Below are positions 22,501 to 35,446 of a stretch of DNA of 64,000 nt, piece by piece. Origin of the DNA: Pelobates cultripes. Lineage: Eukaryota > Chordata > Amphibia > Anura > Pelobatidae. The translations under genes were made by a program, and so were the position numbers. Numbering within the stretch: the stretch's first letter is position 1; each line of letters begins with the position of its first letter. The DNA lies in assembly GCA_933207985.1 (NCBI GenBank), contig OW240918.1:17195742-17259741 (forward strand). The letters are read 5' to 3'. Below the pieces are notes generated by a model. That model worked only from the letters and a program-made list of their open reading frames with translations, had not been told where the DNA came from and did not search any database.

Positions 22501-25035
22501 AAAGTTAAAAAAAACATCTGAATACATAAATTATTGAGTAAAAATTAAAAAAAAAGTTACCTCCTCACTATCCAAAATGCAGTCATCAGTAGAACTGAAA
22601 TATTGACCAATGCGTAGTTTGAAGAGACAGCAGAATTTTGCGGTATTTTATGTTCAGAGATGATGAGTGCATAGACCCTGGACATTGTATGCACATAAAA
22701 CTATTTCAACTTGTTAGATATTTTTTTTATTTTTTGTAGGAATATTTTTTCAGAATGTGTTTTGTACAACTTCATTTTGAACTGTTGTAAAACTGAAGTT
22801 TGTCACTGGCAAATGACATGTTAAATGCTTACATAAAATATTATTTATGAGCACCAAAAAATGCTCAGTGTATATGTGTTTATTACACTAATTAATCACA
22901 TGACTAGATGAAGATACTGAAGATGGTCAGAACATTCTCACACTTGATGGCTTAACAAACCTTACTTTACTTGACAATGTGCATGGGGATACTTTCTGAA
23001 GTCCACTTGATTTTTTGTTTTAAATTAAAAACCTTTATAATTATTCCAAAAGTACTTAACTGCACCATGTGTTAGAAATACACAATGTGAACCATACTTT
23101 TAAGCAGCACGATTTTCAGTTGACTGGGTGTGAGAAGAGGACACAGTAAATAATGAGGCCAACATAGTAACTGTCCTAAAGTAGCATCGAAGGTCTCCAT
23201 CCTATGTTTAACACAATCTAACAAGGATGATCCAGCTATCTATCATTCGATCTACCTTTCTTTATATCAACTTAAAAAAACAGTAACTCTGTAAGGTTGA
23301 TGTTATACTGTAGAAGTTGTCCCGTGAGTGAAGAAAGTAAATTCAAATTTAAAACCAATCTTGATTTTTCACCTTCGGAAGATTCCCTTTCTCCCTCCCC
23401 GTATACAGCTTTTGTAGTCACCATACAGTACACGGTATTCCTATCATGTCGCTGTACATTTTTTTTATTCTTAGCGTTTCCTGAAATGTTTAAATTAAAC
23501 CAGCTGCAGCTGCTCTGTCAGAGACTCACTAAGCACTGCAGCCATCCAAGCAATTAAAAAAAATTTGCACAGAAGGTAATTAAAAGCCTTACTGGTTCTT
23601 GCTATTAGACTGACATTTTAGATGCCTCTAGATGCTTTATAGTGCCAATAACCTATTTCCCCAGTCTCTAAGAGAAACACAACTGACAGTCAGTCATTTT
23701 ATAAAATTATCTGCAGGTAACGTTCCCCGAACAAAAATCACAAGCCTGAGTGTTTTAGGGGGATATCTTCAAGTGGAATGAAATGAAAATGCTAAATGTG
23801 GAGTTGGTTGCTCTTAGGCATATGACGTTACACAATTTAACTATTCAACAGTCATAACACATCACACAACAGGCTTGATGCATTGTATTTTCATTGACCG
23901 GAAACTGATGTTTTTTTTTAATTGACTGATTGGCCACACTTTCCTCACCATTGGTCTTTGGCAATCATTCCAAATCTTTATATGACTGCATTTTGACTAG
24001 TTTCTTGACCCGTTCTTTAATTGTAAAAGTAGCTAATTATTTATCTTAAAATAACTTGTAAGAAAAATCTTCATTAGGCTCTTCTTTGCAGCATAAGAGG
24101 TCTACGTTGCACTAGGGAAGGCAGTGCACAAGTAGGCAGTTGTCTGGAGCCAAACATATATAGAGTTTACTTTTTTAGCTAATAAGGAGCATTATGAGCT
24201 GGAGTAGCAGTAACATATATTATGAGTGTATTTAGCAGCATGAACTGTAGGGGGAGCTAAGAGGTTTATTTAGTTCTCTTTGTATTCTATGCGTAAAAGA
24301 AAGTACATTTTGTTCCTGTTTTCATATTCTCTCTATGATTCTGACACAGCTGACGTTTGCTGTCCTGTTCTGTTCTATTGCTCATCTTTGCTAGTAAAGT
24401 TTATATATATTTATGTTTACTTTGTATTAAAAAATACCATTAAACCTGTAATTCAGCATCACGATAGTCTGAACTCAGGCGTTGCTCCATCTACTGTGAC
24501 ATCATCATTTTTGATGATCTCAGTTCAATGTGATGAATGTTACATTGAGGACCCATAGTGCATGCACAGCAATTACTGTGCTTTGCCAATCGACCAACCA
24601 GATCTGAATATTAACCACTGAATGGCAACCAGATTTGTATATAGAGAAAATGTTAACATTTAATGTAGAGGGAAACCATGCACAATGATCTGAAACTATG
24701 TATACGTATTTGATTATGTGCAAAAAATGCAAAAAATACAAATGTGGCAATAAAATTACATTTACAGACAGTCTTTGATCTTAGTATTACCAAATAAAGA
24801 GTTAAAGTGCATTTAATATTGAAACCTGTTTTTATAGTATATTTTATTTATTTTCTTTCTATTATAATTATAGTGATTTCTAAATGGACCTCTAAGCACC
24901 TTAATCACTACAGTATAATAGAGTGGTTATACTTTGCTTTGACCTTTAACGAAGTTCCTTTAAACTAACCTCTCTTCGCAAGCTTATAAAATTGTTCAAT
25001 TCCCTAAACCCGTCTACCCGTGTCTCCGAACATAC
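22501..25035. other. AT-rich DNA, no gene recognised
   Basis: No coding-like or structural RNA signal. Frames at 23297-23557 and 24280-24558 lack recognisable domains. At about 24870-24980 there is a faint resemblance to TTAA-element ends (TATAGTGATTTC, AAGTTCCTTTAAA). Confidence 0.45.
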
Positions 25036-25291
25036 GCCTCGATTTAATATCGTTGGATAAACTTTTTCTAAATAATTTCAAATTTTTGGATAAACATTTT
25101 TAATATAATTTTCAAATGATTAACAAATAAAAAATATATCATACATAAATAAATATATATTTATATATTTTAAAACAAAAACATAAATGTAATGTTTCAT
25201 AATATTAAGTCGTGTTCAAAGTTTATCGAAAAATATGATTTTTTTTTTTGATTTTTTTTTACAGCTTACCCAACAACATTAAATTGAGGCC
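25036..25291. mobile_element. Inverted-repeat miniature element
   Basis: Left GCCTCGATTTAATATCGTTG and right CAACAACATTAAATTGAGGC are imperfect complements, about 80% over 30 bp, with an AT-rich interior. Target duplication not clear, so class unknown. Confidence 0.55.
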
Positions 25292-26769
25292 ATAATTAGT
25301 GGCTCAACAGTCTATGTCATTCTTTCATTATCCCAATATCTAGCTTTTCTACAGAGATTTTCACGAATTTCATACCCGATGATCTCAATCCATTCATGCT
25401 GTCCTGCCTCTTGTGTTCTTATAAAGAACATTCTCTACAATGTAAGCTTGTTCAATAAGGGCCCTTATTACCCTATTTTACATGCTAAAATTGAAAATAG
25501 TTTGTCCCTTATTCTCCGTTTTATCTGTGTTAAAAATTATAAAGTGATGCATAATATACTAAATATGTTAAAATAATATTACATACAGCAATGAGGTTAC
25601 TGTATTGTATTGTGTATAAGGTTCAGTCAATGCTCTTGAAATTAGAAAAACACTTTTTCCTCTGTAATATTACCTGACAGCTTTGTCTGAAAATCTTTCC
25701 CGACCTTTATTTTATTGTGATTTCATTTCTTTTTTTTAATCTGTACTTATATCATTTATCATTAGTGTCATGTTGCTTTTTGGTAGAATGTTATGAATAG
25801 CTATCCTTTCCCCAGTGTTCTTGAAAGGTTATAGTTTCAAAAGCTTTATTTTTCTAATTCAAAAAGGAATAGAAGGGGACATGTAAACTCACACAGGAGA
25901 ATTTACTAAAATGTGACCTGTTTGGAATCCATAGTATATTTCAAACCGAAAACAACATAGAGATATTTCTTCCCACAGTTTGACTATTTCAACCTAAAAT
26001 TTTAAATGCACTTTAAAAATAATTTAGAATTTCCAGAAATCCTTTTTTGTTTTGATTAGTGTTTCAACCCTGCACATCCAGACTCGTACCACTAGGGCTA
26101 CTTCAAAAAACATAGGCGGTCGGTGCTTGGAGTAATCCTTTAATGAATAACCTTGCTAAAGTGCTACTTGAGAGAGACTTCACTCTACAGTAAGTACAGA
26201 GCTTGTGGAATTACCTGGCATAATGTTAACTTTCAGTTGTATGACAGTAAAATTTCTATGGGTATTCTGTAATCTCAAACACACTAAATTACTACCGAAC
26301 ATGTGCATTTTGGTGTGGTAAAATTAACAAGTTTGAGGATAGTTATTTCAGAGACAATGGAAATTATTGCTTATTGATGTTCAATCATTCTGTGTTAATT
26401 CTCCTGATTTTTACCAAACTATTACTGGCTATTCTTGATTTTTGGTATGCAACCATTGCTTGCTTACAGAGTTGGATTGACATGACAGATACCTGAAGGC
26501 ACACAATTTTAAGCCCCCCTTCCATCTCCCCACTCCCCCAAGCAAAATGTGACTTTAATGAAGAAATGAACTAGTTAACATGACATTCTGCATGTAATGT
26601 AATGAGCCTGTGATTCTAGTGAGACTATGCAGCTGTGTAAATGCATGCAGGGCTAAAGATATTGTTGGAAGTGGTTAGGGTAAAAGTGGTTTTGATTTTA
26701 AAAGGGGTTTTCATCACCGTTAGTTTGTGGGTGCTTTTTGTTAAGACGACTTAAAGCTTGAAAGGGGTT
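25292..26769. other. AT-rich DNA, nothing recognised
   Basis: The 25379-25576 frame has no recognisable domain. No repeats beyond short A/T runs. Confidence 0.45.
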
Positions 26770-27050
26770 ACAGTTGTGGTATAAGAGGTGCAGGCGGATT
26801 AGGCGACTGTCTAGAGCACACCAGCCTGGGGGCGCAACGCTCGGGTGACCGGCCGGAGTGGAGCGACAGCACTGCACTCCCCTTCTGCCAGTGTCTGTGT
26901 GTAGCATGGTCGAGCGGGGACTGCAGTAGAGGAGCTTGATTCCCTCTTCTGAGTCTGACAGGAAGTGAGTACAGAGAGCTCCAAATTGCTTCGTGTCAGA
27001 CTGGCTAGAGGGAAACAAGCTCATCTGCTGAGGTACCTGCTCAGCCATGC
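26770..27050. repeat. GC-rich unclassified segment
   Basis: About 280 bp of distinctly GC-rich sequence (GACCGGCCGGAGTGGAGCGA region) in AT-rich surroundings. The 116-codon reverse frame has no recognisable domain. It could be a transposon internal region or a promoter-like island; no terminal repeats or TATA motif found. Confidence 0.35.
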
Positions 27051-28041
27051 TGTTCCCATTGACCTCTTTGTTTTTTTTTGACCATTTAACATGTTAAATC
27101 TGGCCACCTCTAAGAACTATATTTTACAGTAGTTTTAGTTCTGCATACTGTGTCACTTGTACTGTGACATTTGCACTCTTTAAGCAGCTAATGGGAATGG
27201 ATTCAAATATTTCTGCATTTGAAAACTGTGTCAAGATTAAATATTAATTTAGATTAAATTCAAAGTTTTCTGGTGTGCTTCAAAATTCAAAAAAAAAAAA
27301 AAATCGTCACCACAGATGCATTGGCACAAACCTGTTATCCAATGCCCTTTAATCTAAATATTGACTTGCTATTCCCCACCATTCTGCAGAGATTACATAC
27401 ATATATACCTTACTGAAGGTGACCTTTTCATTTTGTGGATAATTAAATGCATTTCACGGTGATTTTGCTTTAGTACTCCTACACTGCCCATGATACATCC
27501 TTTTTTTTTATAGGTTGGAAGTCAACAAAATCTTCATGTAAAGCAAAACTCTTATAAGAATGCAAACACCGTACTATACTTAGAGTATATTCATCAAATG
27601 GATGATATGATCTCACGTGAGATACTATCGCTTCCCTGTTACATTATTCTATGCAAGCAATGATTGCTCATAGACACATTCATGAATCAGCCCCAGAATA
27701 ATTTAGCAGAAACTGATATCATCTCACGTACGATCATATCGGGCAATTGATTAATACATCCCTTGCTTTTCCCAAAGGAAAACATTTGCTAATTGTATGT
27801 TATATAAAAATACATGTCTATATAATATGTGCACGTGTTATATGCCTACTGGTTTTATTTTCAATTTTCTTTATTTTTTTACACTTTTTTTTTACACTTT
27901 TACTTTTTAAATTATTATTAACATGCTTCTTTCTTGCTTACCCTTATTAGTTTCAGGTCATGTATTCTCATTTTGTTTTGTTATGTTTTATTAATTTAAA
28001 TACTTATTCTAGAACTGCAGGAGTTAATATAATCTCACTTA
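27051..28041. other. AT-rich DNA
   Basis: At 27600-27750 two related segments carry GATCTCACGTGAGAT and CATCTCACGTACGATC, the first palindromic. No gene recognised. Confidence 0.4.
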
Positions 28042-28450
28042 TTAAAGGATTACTCCACACCCCAAAAGCTCTTTAGCTTGCTAAGTGACAAAAAGGGGGG
28101 CCTACTGCCTCCCCCCAGCCTTCACCCATGAGTGGGGGCCCTAAGTGACAAAAAGGGGGACCTACTGCCTACCCCTGGCCTCCACCTATGAGTGGGGGTG
28201 GGGGCCCTTAGTGACAAAAAGGGGACACCTACTGCCTTCCCACCCTCAGCCCCCAGTCATGCAGCAGGTGGAGGCCCTAAGTGACAATAGGGGGGCTTAT
28301 TGTCCCACCTAGCCTGCACCCATTGGTGACGGGTGGTGGCTAAATATATACCACCCAGGTGACTGGGGGTCCCCAAGTCCCTTGTAATCCCCTAGTGACT
28401 GGGAGTCCCCAAGCCTCTAGTCACCCCCCCCCCCCTCTCCGCAATAAAAT
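28042..28450. repeat. TTAA-element start with about 60-bp tandem repeats
   Basis: A TTAAAGGATTACTCCACACC start and CTCTTTAGCTTGCTAAG block of TTAA-element type is followed by about four units of roughly 60 bp beginning CCTAAGTGACAAAAAGGG and ending in a C-rich CACCCATGAGTGGGGG segment. A C-run closes the stretch at about 28425. Confidence 0.6.
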
Positions 28451-29115
28451 CAAACCCTACCTGAGTGAATATTTGACAGCTGCCAGAAAACACTTGCACA
28501 GATATTCGCTAAAGCGAGAATTCTAAGGAATTCAAAGTGAATTTCAAATGGCTTGGAGAATTCCTCCCATTCAACTATTTTGGCTATACATGTTAAATCC
28601 ACTTTGAATTAACTTTGAATTCCTGGCAATTCTCACATTATTGAGTAACTTTGTATGTGCGATAATGTGATATCAAACTAGACAAAACAGGAAAAAAAAT
28701 AGAAAACAAAATCTTGGTAGCTAATAAAATAGTTAAAAGTGTCACAGCAATATAACTTAGAAAATTGATAACACAGCAAATACTTATGTACACAGTAACC
28801 AAATTGCCAGTTCTGAACGTACTTAAAGGAAATTATATACATGTCAATATCGATTTGGAACACAACTGATTAATGTCACATGTTGTTCATTATCCTCACT
28901 GCAGATAATGATAAACTTTAACCTGTTTTATAATCTTAAATCCTGTGATATCACTATTTTGTTCATCATTAGTCTTGTGATCCGAGTCTCTCCCTCTCAA
29001 GATCACAAGGCTAATAATGAAAAGTGAGGTTATGTTAATAACAATTTCAAACTGCGTTGTTACCAGTAGAAAATGGTTACGATATTTTTGGATTGTGATT
29101 TTGTATTGCAAATCT
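28451..29115. other. AT-rich DNA
   Basis: Positions 28500-28650 carry several AATTC-rich repeats (GGAATTCAAAGTGAATTTC and complements). No gene. Confidence 0.4.
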
Positions 29116-29410
29116 CCTATTTATGGGACACTAGAGTCCCCTAAAGCACTTAAACTTGCTAAGGTTTTTTTATGTCTGAAAAGTGTGTCTTTTTCATTTC
29201 ACAAAAAGTGCAGATCTCAGTAGAAAGTGTTACTATTGTAAACTAATCTTGTTACACTCCCCTGGCTGTCAATCAGACAGCTGGATCTGTTACTTCCTGG
29301 ATTTTTAGATCAGGGTACCTGAAACAAAAAAGGCACCAAATGCCCAGTGCACCTGCCTTGCAAAGCCTTCTTATTAAGTCTGTGATTGGACAGCCATAGG
29401 CAGTCAGGTT
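29116..29410. mobile_element. Diverged TTAA-type miniature element
   Basis: GGGACACTAGAGTCCCCTAA followed by ACTTAAACTTGCTAAG resembles the family at 2860 and 28042, and a CTGGCTGTCAATCAGACAGC hairpin resembles that in 32140-32609. Boundaries are approximate. Confidence 0.4.
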
Positions 29411-30964
29411 GAGGAAGAAGGGGAGAAAGCTTGCAAAGGCTGCAGACCAAAGACCTACAGCTATTGCTTGCAGTTTTCAGATATACCCCCCCTTGAAAAA
29501 AAAAACCCATAATGTAATCCTTGTTTTCATTTCATTTCATACTAGACATGTTTATTTATTTATTTTTATTTGGGCATTGGACTGTCCCACTATCTGTATA
29601 ATAATAATATCATACACAATAAGGTAAATAATGCATATATAAATTGGTTTTAATATTATATTTATTATTGGTAAATGTATTTATATTAATATATTTATTA
29701 TTATCCTAATCAATAGTACTTCATATCACCCAACTCCAAAAATAAAATTTCCATCAATTGTGATGCCCCTGAGTTTAAAACATATTGGAATACAGCTGAA
29801 TATCATTAAAAAATATATATATATTTTTTAAGTTTTACTTTCCGATCAATTAAGGGGATGATTAATTGCCGCTAACCAATCAATTAGCATGCAAGGTTTA
29901 GAATTTTGGGAATTAAAACATGTGAGCCTCAGATCTTCCAGGTACTGAACTAACTGTGTAATAAAAAGCTTGGATTATCTGTGGAAAAACATGAACTTTA
30001 TATATTTTTTCCCCTCCTTGTTTTGCACTTCTTAATCCATTCTTTGTCAACGTATTTAATTTGATCCATTCTTCATGAGAGAACAGCAGTCCCGTTTACT
30101 GCTGGGAGATTGATAACATACAGTGTTATCAATCCCCCAGCTCTGATATAGGACACGGACTTCAACTAAGAGATTCCATTTGTGCTATCAATCTCACAGC
30201 ATCCAACTGTTTCAGTGTTTGAATCTGCTGGTTTCTTTGCATTTGTGGTCGTGAATTTCTGTACCAACCATTCTGAAAGACCAAGAATAAGTCAGTATGA
30301 AAGTATGGATTTAACAGTCATTATTTATTTTTTACAGAGGAATTCCTTCACCTAATACTTGTTTAAATACATATATTTGACGTCCTTTTTTTTTTTTTTT
30401 TATTGTACGCCTACATCGAGTAGGCTGTGAAATAGAAGTGTTTATAATAATTATACAGAACTCCGTTAAATACTCCACTAAATGACAGGTCACACAAGCT
30501 CCTTTGAAACACTTTATCCTGTGCCATGCTGATTTCCTAACTGTAAGTATATTTCTGCCTGATTCTGTCATTTTATAATTAAGTCAAAATCGGATGAGAA
30601 TTTTTATCAGGTTGGTGTTCACACCATGCGCAAATGACATGCAGACGGAAGAACGCTTCCTAAAACTTAATAACTGGAAACACCAGGGAAAACATATTCG
30701 ATCGGATACATCTTTGCTAGAAATGTAGAGGAAAAAAAAAAGAAAAGGAAAAAAATGTATCTATGTACCTGTTCAGCAGAGATAAGATACTCTAAGGTAG
30801 TAATAGATGTATGTGCTAAAGTGTGGTACGTTCACTCTACAAAATAAACTCTCGCTTGAGTGACATCACTATCACTTTAGTAGAACAAAATTATATTTTC
30901 CCTTGCCTAAGTAAAATAAGAGCCCTATGATAAATCAGGTAATAGCGTCCAACATCTCAAGCCA
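29411..30964. other. AT-rich DNA, no gene seen
   Basis: No conserved frame. The only notable runs are homopolymers near 30385-30402 and 30730-30755. Confidence 0.45.
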
Positions 30965-30969
30965 GTCTC

Positions 30970-31490
30970 TGTCAGGTCCCCTGCCCCCGTGCTGCTCGCG
31001 CCGAGCTTGCTTACCTCATCACAGCGAGCACGTCATCTGGTTCCTGTCTCCAGACTGGCAGTGTGTCTGTCGCTGCACACTCAAAAGTAGCTTTCTTATA
31101 TGTGTGCTGCACCTGGTCATGTGACCCGGCACACAGTGATGACCTCAAAGATCACAAGGGAGGGAAGAAACTCCTCCCACGTGTTGTGGTTAACACTAAT
31201 GGGAGGTTAGCCAATCAGACACACCCTGTGTGTATATAAGCTAACCCCTCCCTTGCCTCAGTGCCCTGTTGTGGTCTTTGGTTTGCCATTGAGCGTTGCA
31301 CTTGTTATTTGGATTTCCTGGTTACTGATATTTGGCTTTGTCTCTTGTTATTCTGTCTCTCTGTTTCCATTGACCTCAGCTCGTGTTTTGACTATCCCTT
31401 TTTGCATAACCCGACCATTCTAAGGATCGGTATTGCAATTCTCTCTACTCTGTCCTGTCTGCGTGTTAGGGTTCCCTAGTGAACATTACA
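30970..31490 (+). mobile_element. Solo LTR, Gypsy-like
   Basis: The 521-bp unit starts TGTCAGGTCCC and ends GAACATTACA, so it has TG...CA ends, with a 5-bp duplication gtctc at 30965-30969 and 31491-31495. A TATATAAG box lies at about 31232, after a CCAATCAG box at about 31211, placing U3 on the left and transcription rightwards. No internal region or second LTR is adjacent, so recombination to a solo LTR is the simple reading. Gypsy is inferred from the 5-bp duplication and general layout only. Confidence 0.75.
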
Positions 31491-31616
31491 GTCTCTCTTT
31501 ATACATAACATCATCAATACACAGAGACAAGGTTTCTTGAAGTGATAGAGACATATATAGTAAAGAATATAGGGGAAGATATGCAATAACTAAGTCCTGA
31601 ATGAAGAGATGGATCA

Positions 31617-32071
31617 TTAAAGGAACACTGTAAGGTCAGAAATAAAAACATGTATTCCTGACTGTGTAGTGTTAAACACACTATATGGTCTGCCAAACTA
31701 TTGCATCCCTTAAATAAGAAAAAAACTTACTTGGCACTGGCCCCACCTTGACCTTCCTTCTTGGCTGAGATCATCAGAATTGAGGCAAACGCTGTGCTGA
31801 CCAATCAACATCTCCTCATAGAGATGCATTAACTTAATTAATCTCTATGGAGAAAGTTCAGCGCCTCCACATTGTGCAATACGTATCCAGGAACCACATC
31901 TAGTGGCCTTCTGAGTGACTGTCACTGGAGGTGTCCCTAGAGAGCAATGTTAACACTGCCTTTTCTCTACAAAGTCAGTGTTTACAGCAAAAAGCCTGAA
32001 GGGACTGACCATACCCACCAGAACAACTACATTAAGCTGTACTTGTTCAGTTGACTATAATGCCCCATTAA
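31617..32071. mobile_element. TTAA miniature element (CAGAACAACTA subfamily)
   Basis: TTAAAGGAACACTGTAAGG at the left, GACTATAATGCCCCATTAA at the right. The interior block TCCTCATAGAGATGCATT and the terminal CAGAACAACTACATTAAGC match 19677-20162. Confidence 0.8.
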
Positions 32072-32139
32072 GTATTTTTGAATGAACAGGTGTTAACACT
32101 GTTACATGATAGTCAAAGGCATGACATGAGTGGGGGTGC

Positions 32140-32609
32140 TTAAAGGACCACTATAGTGCCAGGAAAACATACTCGTACTATACTATAGTGCCCTGAGGGT
32201 GCCCCCACCCTCAGGGACCCCCTCCCGCCCGGCTCTGGAAAGGGGAAAGGGGTTAAAACTTACCTTTTTCCAGTGCTGGGCGGAGAGCTCTCCTCCTCCG
32301 ATCCTCCTCTTCTCCTCCCCGTTGGCTGAATGCGCACGCGCGGCAAGAGCTGCGCACGCATTCAGCCGGTCACATAGGAAAGCATTCATAATGCTTTCCT
32401 ATGGACGCTGGCGTTCTCTGGCTGTGAAAATCACAGTGAGAAGCACGCAAGCGCCTCTAGCGGCTGTCAATGAGACAGCCACTAGAGGAAATAGGGGAAG
32501 GCTTAACCCATTCATAAACATAGCAGTTTCTATGAAACTGCTATGTTTATGAAAAAATGGGTTAACCCTAGCTGGACCTGGCACCCAGACCACTTCATTA
32601 AGCTTTAAA
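32140..32609. mobile_element. TTAA miniature element made of serial hairpins
   Basis: It starts TTAAAGGACCACTATAGTGC. It holds in succession four inverted repeats: 32325-32366 (TGAATGCGCACGCGC arms, near perfect), 32373-32403 (CATAGGAAAGCATT arms, perfect, 3-nt loop), 32454-32487 (CCTCTAG-GGCTGTC arms with one mismatch) and 32503-32565 (AACCCATT...CATAAACATAGCAGTTTC arms). The right end CACCCAGACCACTTCATTAA is diverged or truncated. Confidence 0.7.
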
Positions 32610-32899
32610 CAAGGTAAGCTGCCAAAGACATTAAGCTTTTGATGTTTTTGTAGTAATTGAGGAATGTGTTGGGTGCTACACATCTTTATGAAACTCTTAT
32701 TGGTCTCATCTACTCTCTTTATGTGTTTTACTTTTTTTGGAGAAATGATGGACAGTATGTATGAAATAGATGTACTTACACACTTTCTTGTTCTGAATTG
32801 GGGTTCACTCTGCAATGGAATCATATTGTTATGGCAAAAACTGCAATTTCAATAAATCAAGTGTATTGATATAGTTTCAGTAATTTTCACAAATAGGTT

Positions 32900-33130
32900 A
32901 GCCCATAGTGGTTTGTACTGCCTCTTTATATATTTGTATATTGTTATCATATACTCTCTGAGGTCCAATTTGTCTAAAGAAAACAAATGCAGTTTTTCTA
33001 GCCTTTCTTCACAACCAATATTTTCCATTCCTCCTATTAGTTTTGTATCTTTTTCTGGTTCTGCAATATCCTTCTTTAAACTGGTGCCCAAAGTTACTCC
33101 GTATATTCAAGGCACTGTATATTTTTAATT
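32900..33130 (-). pseudogene. Rex1/CR1-like LINE, 3' coding fragment
   Basis: The reverse frame reads CEERLEKLHLFSLDKLDLRE then YMITIYKYIKRQYK, the C-terminal signature after the RT of Rex1/CR1/L2-type (Jockey-group) LINEs. The same block occurs at about 57680-57740 in the same orientation. Only this C-terminal part is recognisable and upstream frames are broken, so it is a truncated dead copy. Confidence 0.6.
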
Positions 33131-35315
33131 ATAAAGGTGGTTTGCAACTCACTTCAACCTTGCTTAGTGAAATGACCATTATATTCTGGAGCAGGGATAT
33201 ATGATTTCCAGTGGCCTTTCTTTAAATGTTTTTAGAATATATTTGTATTTTTGGAGTTATGGAATCCAGAAGGTGAATTCAAAATTAGATCATACCATTG
33301 ACTGATAACATAATGCAAATTCATACATTTTGACCAATTATACTTCTTTCTGAACAATCATATATCCCATTGGCTTTGCCGAAGGTTTACTCTACTGTTT
33401 GTCCATGTGCAAATATGAATAATATTTTGCTTTATTCTAGTTGATGTCTCCAAGGTACCATTATGCCTTTTTGTGTCATATATTTAACCTAGATAAAAAA
33501 AATGCCTTAGTTTCCATGAATCATACATCATGTACTGTGCCACTTTTGTGGTGATACATTTCTAGAAAGTATTATGCCATTTGTAAAAATTAGATGCTTT
33601 CCTTTAAATACCCCTAGTGATAACACTAATAAAATATTAAATACAACAGAACATGAGACTGACCATATGCTTTTTCCATCTTTTCCGAATGTCTTAGGGA
33701 TGAGGAACCACTTAAATATGATAGAAGGAGTTTGATCATGACCTTTCTGTCATCATCGTGTACCCTATAACTTCTTTTAAAGAAACCTGAATGTCTTGTA
33801 TGCCTTAATGGCTTGTCTTTTGCATTTTAGGGAAAACACCAAAAAATATTCAAAGTGGAGACCACCTTTGCTTATTTAATGAGCAGAAATATGAGGGGGG
33901 GGGGAGTGTACAACTGGAAATCTCTTTGACATTTAGGGCCTTATTGAATTATCCTGTGTGTGATAGAATAACTGTAGCCCACCTCTACAGTTAGGCACTG
34001 CCCAATATCACAAGCTATTAATCTCTATTTTAATATAACTAATTGGCTAGAATATAAATTACTCATTGCATACTAATAATCTGCGTAATCAGTGACAGAA
34101 ATTAAATAGTATGTTGCTTGCAGGAATCCCACAATCTATAATGTTAGGTTTATATGTGTTGCCCTCGTTATCTTGTATCTGCAGCTTAAAATGGCTATAA
34201 ATGTTCACGTTATTGTTACTGCAAACCCCTACGGAACCATTGTAGTATACTGTATTGTCCCTAATAACTAGAATCATTCCATCAATGCCCTAAATTTAAG
34301 ATAAGCCTGACAGAGGACATAAATTGCTTCCTTATTAGACCCTATTTAGCAGGCTGCTAATCTGGAAGAAGCCTGGTCTGATGTGTCACCTTTATTGCTT
34401 AAACATATTTTTTTTCAACTCTGCATTACTCATTTCCAATTAAATTTGCCATAAAATTTTCCAATTCACGCGTAATCTACAGCAATCAATAAAAGCAGCG
34501 ATATACAACTTCACTGGGGAAATAAGGCAATAATTCCTCTGTAAGTGTAGCAGTGGGAACCTTAAAATAAAATATCCCGTGGCTGGAGTATAATCGCCAT
34601 AGAGCTGGACTCGGCGCAGTCCCAGCAATTTCCCATTTCACTGCCCTCAGACACACATTAAATGTGCACAGGTGATGACATAGTAAATACATATTAAATT
34701 TGTGAGAGAGTTAAATCACTTCATGAGGTTAACTTGATTGATATCTAAAAAAACCTTTCTAACAAACTGTAAGCAAGTCTGTACGTTGGCATTCTAAGAA
34801 ACTCATTATTTTCTCTGTTATAAAACTCAAGAAAAGATATGAAAAGAAACTAAACTATACTTGCTTCTATCAGTTATAAATGTAAGTGACTGTGCTTGAT
34901 CGAATGAAAGACGGCGTTTAGAATTAACAGGAAGATATTTCAGCTACCCTCATTCTTTTAAAATGTAATGGTACACATTCCAATTACAAATGCATTTGTA
35001 TTATTCGCTTTCCACTTGAGTGTATCAGTACCACAGATAAAGGGGCTTATGTCCTGCCAACAAATTGTAGGTTTGCTCGTTTAGATATTTCTAACATAGC
35101 CTGTTAGAACACTTAGGAAATTATTATTTTTGCTGTGGTATTGGTGTTTCTCTTTACTGGAGAAGTTATGGCTACCAAGTAATGATATTTGGAAGAAGAG
35201 TTCACTGGATACAGGAGCACTGAAAGACCAAAGATGCCTCTTTATTAATAGGTATTGCATAACGATTAGTTTGCAAAGCATCGCCGCAATGAAATGAGAG
35301 GTTTAGAGTATAGGC
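33131..35315. other. AT-rich DNA
   Basis: About 33131-33600 may still be untranslated LINE remnant. A G-run occurs at 33896-33904. No gene recognised; the frames at 34440-34692 and 35081-35281 have no domain. Confidence 0.4.
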
Positions 35316-35438
35316 CAGAGGAAGGCAACCTTCGGAACTCCAGATATTGTTGAACACATCTACTGTGATGCTTGACCAGCATTTTTGTAGTCGGAGCACT
35401 ATGCGAGATGTAGTCCACAATAAGGTTGCCTACTCCTG
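35316..35438. mobile_element. 123-bp hAT-type miniature element
   Basis: CAGAGGAAGGCAACCTT at the left and AAGGTTGCCTACTCCTG at the right are inverted (15 of 17), with flanking 8-bp gtataggc/gtatacac (6 of 8). The interior carries TGTAGTCGGAGCACTATGCG. Confidence 0.7.
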
Positions 35439-35446
35439 GTATACAC

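Noticed and set aside
26698..27048. 116-codon reverse frame in the GC-rich island as an exon
   Set aside because: No domain, no splice context, and the segment looks like a repeat.
32183..32824. Opposed frames of 117 and 141 codons as a gene
   Set aside because: They lie across a TTAA miniature element with serial hairpins and show no domain.
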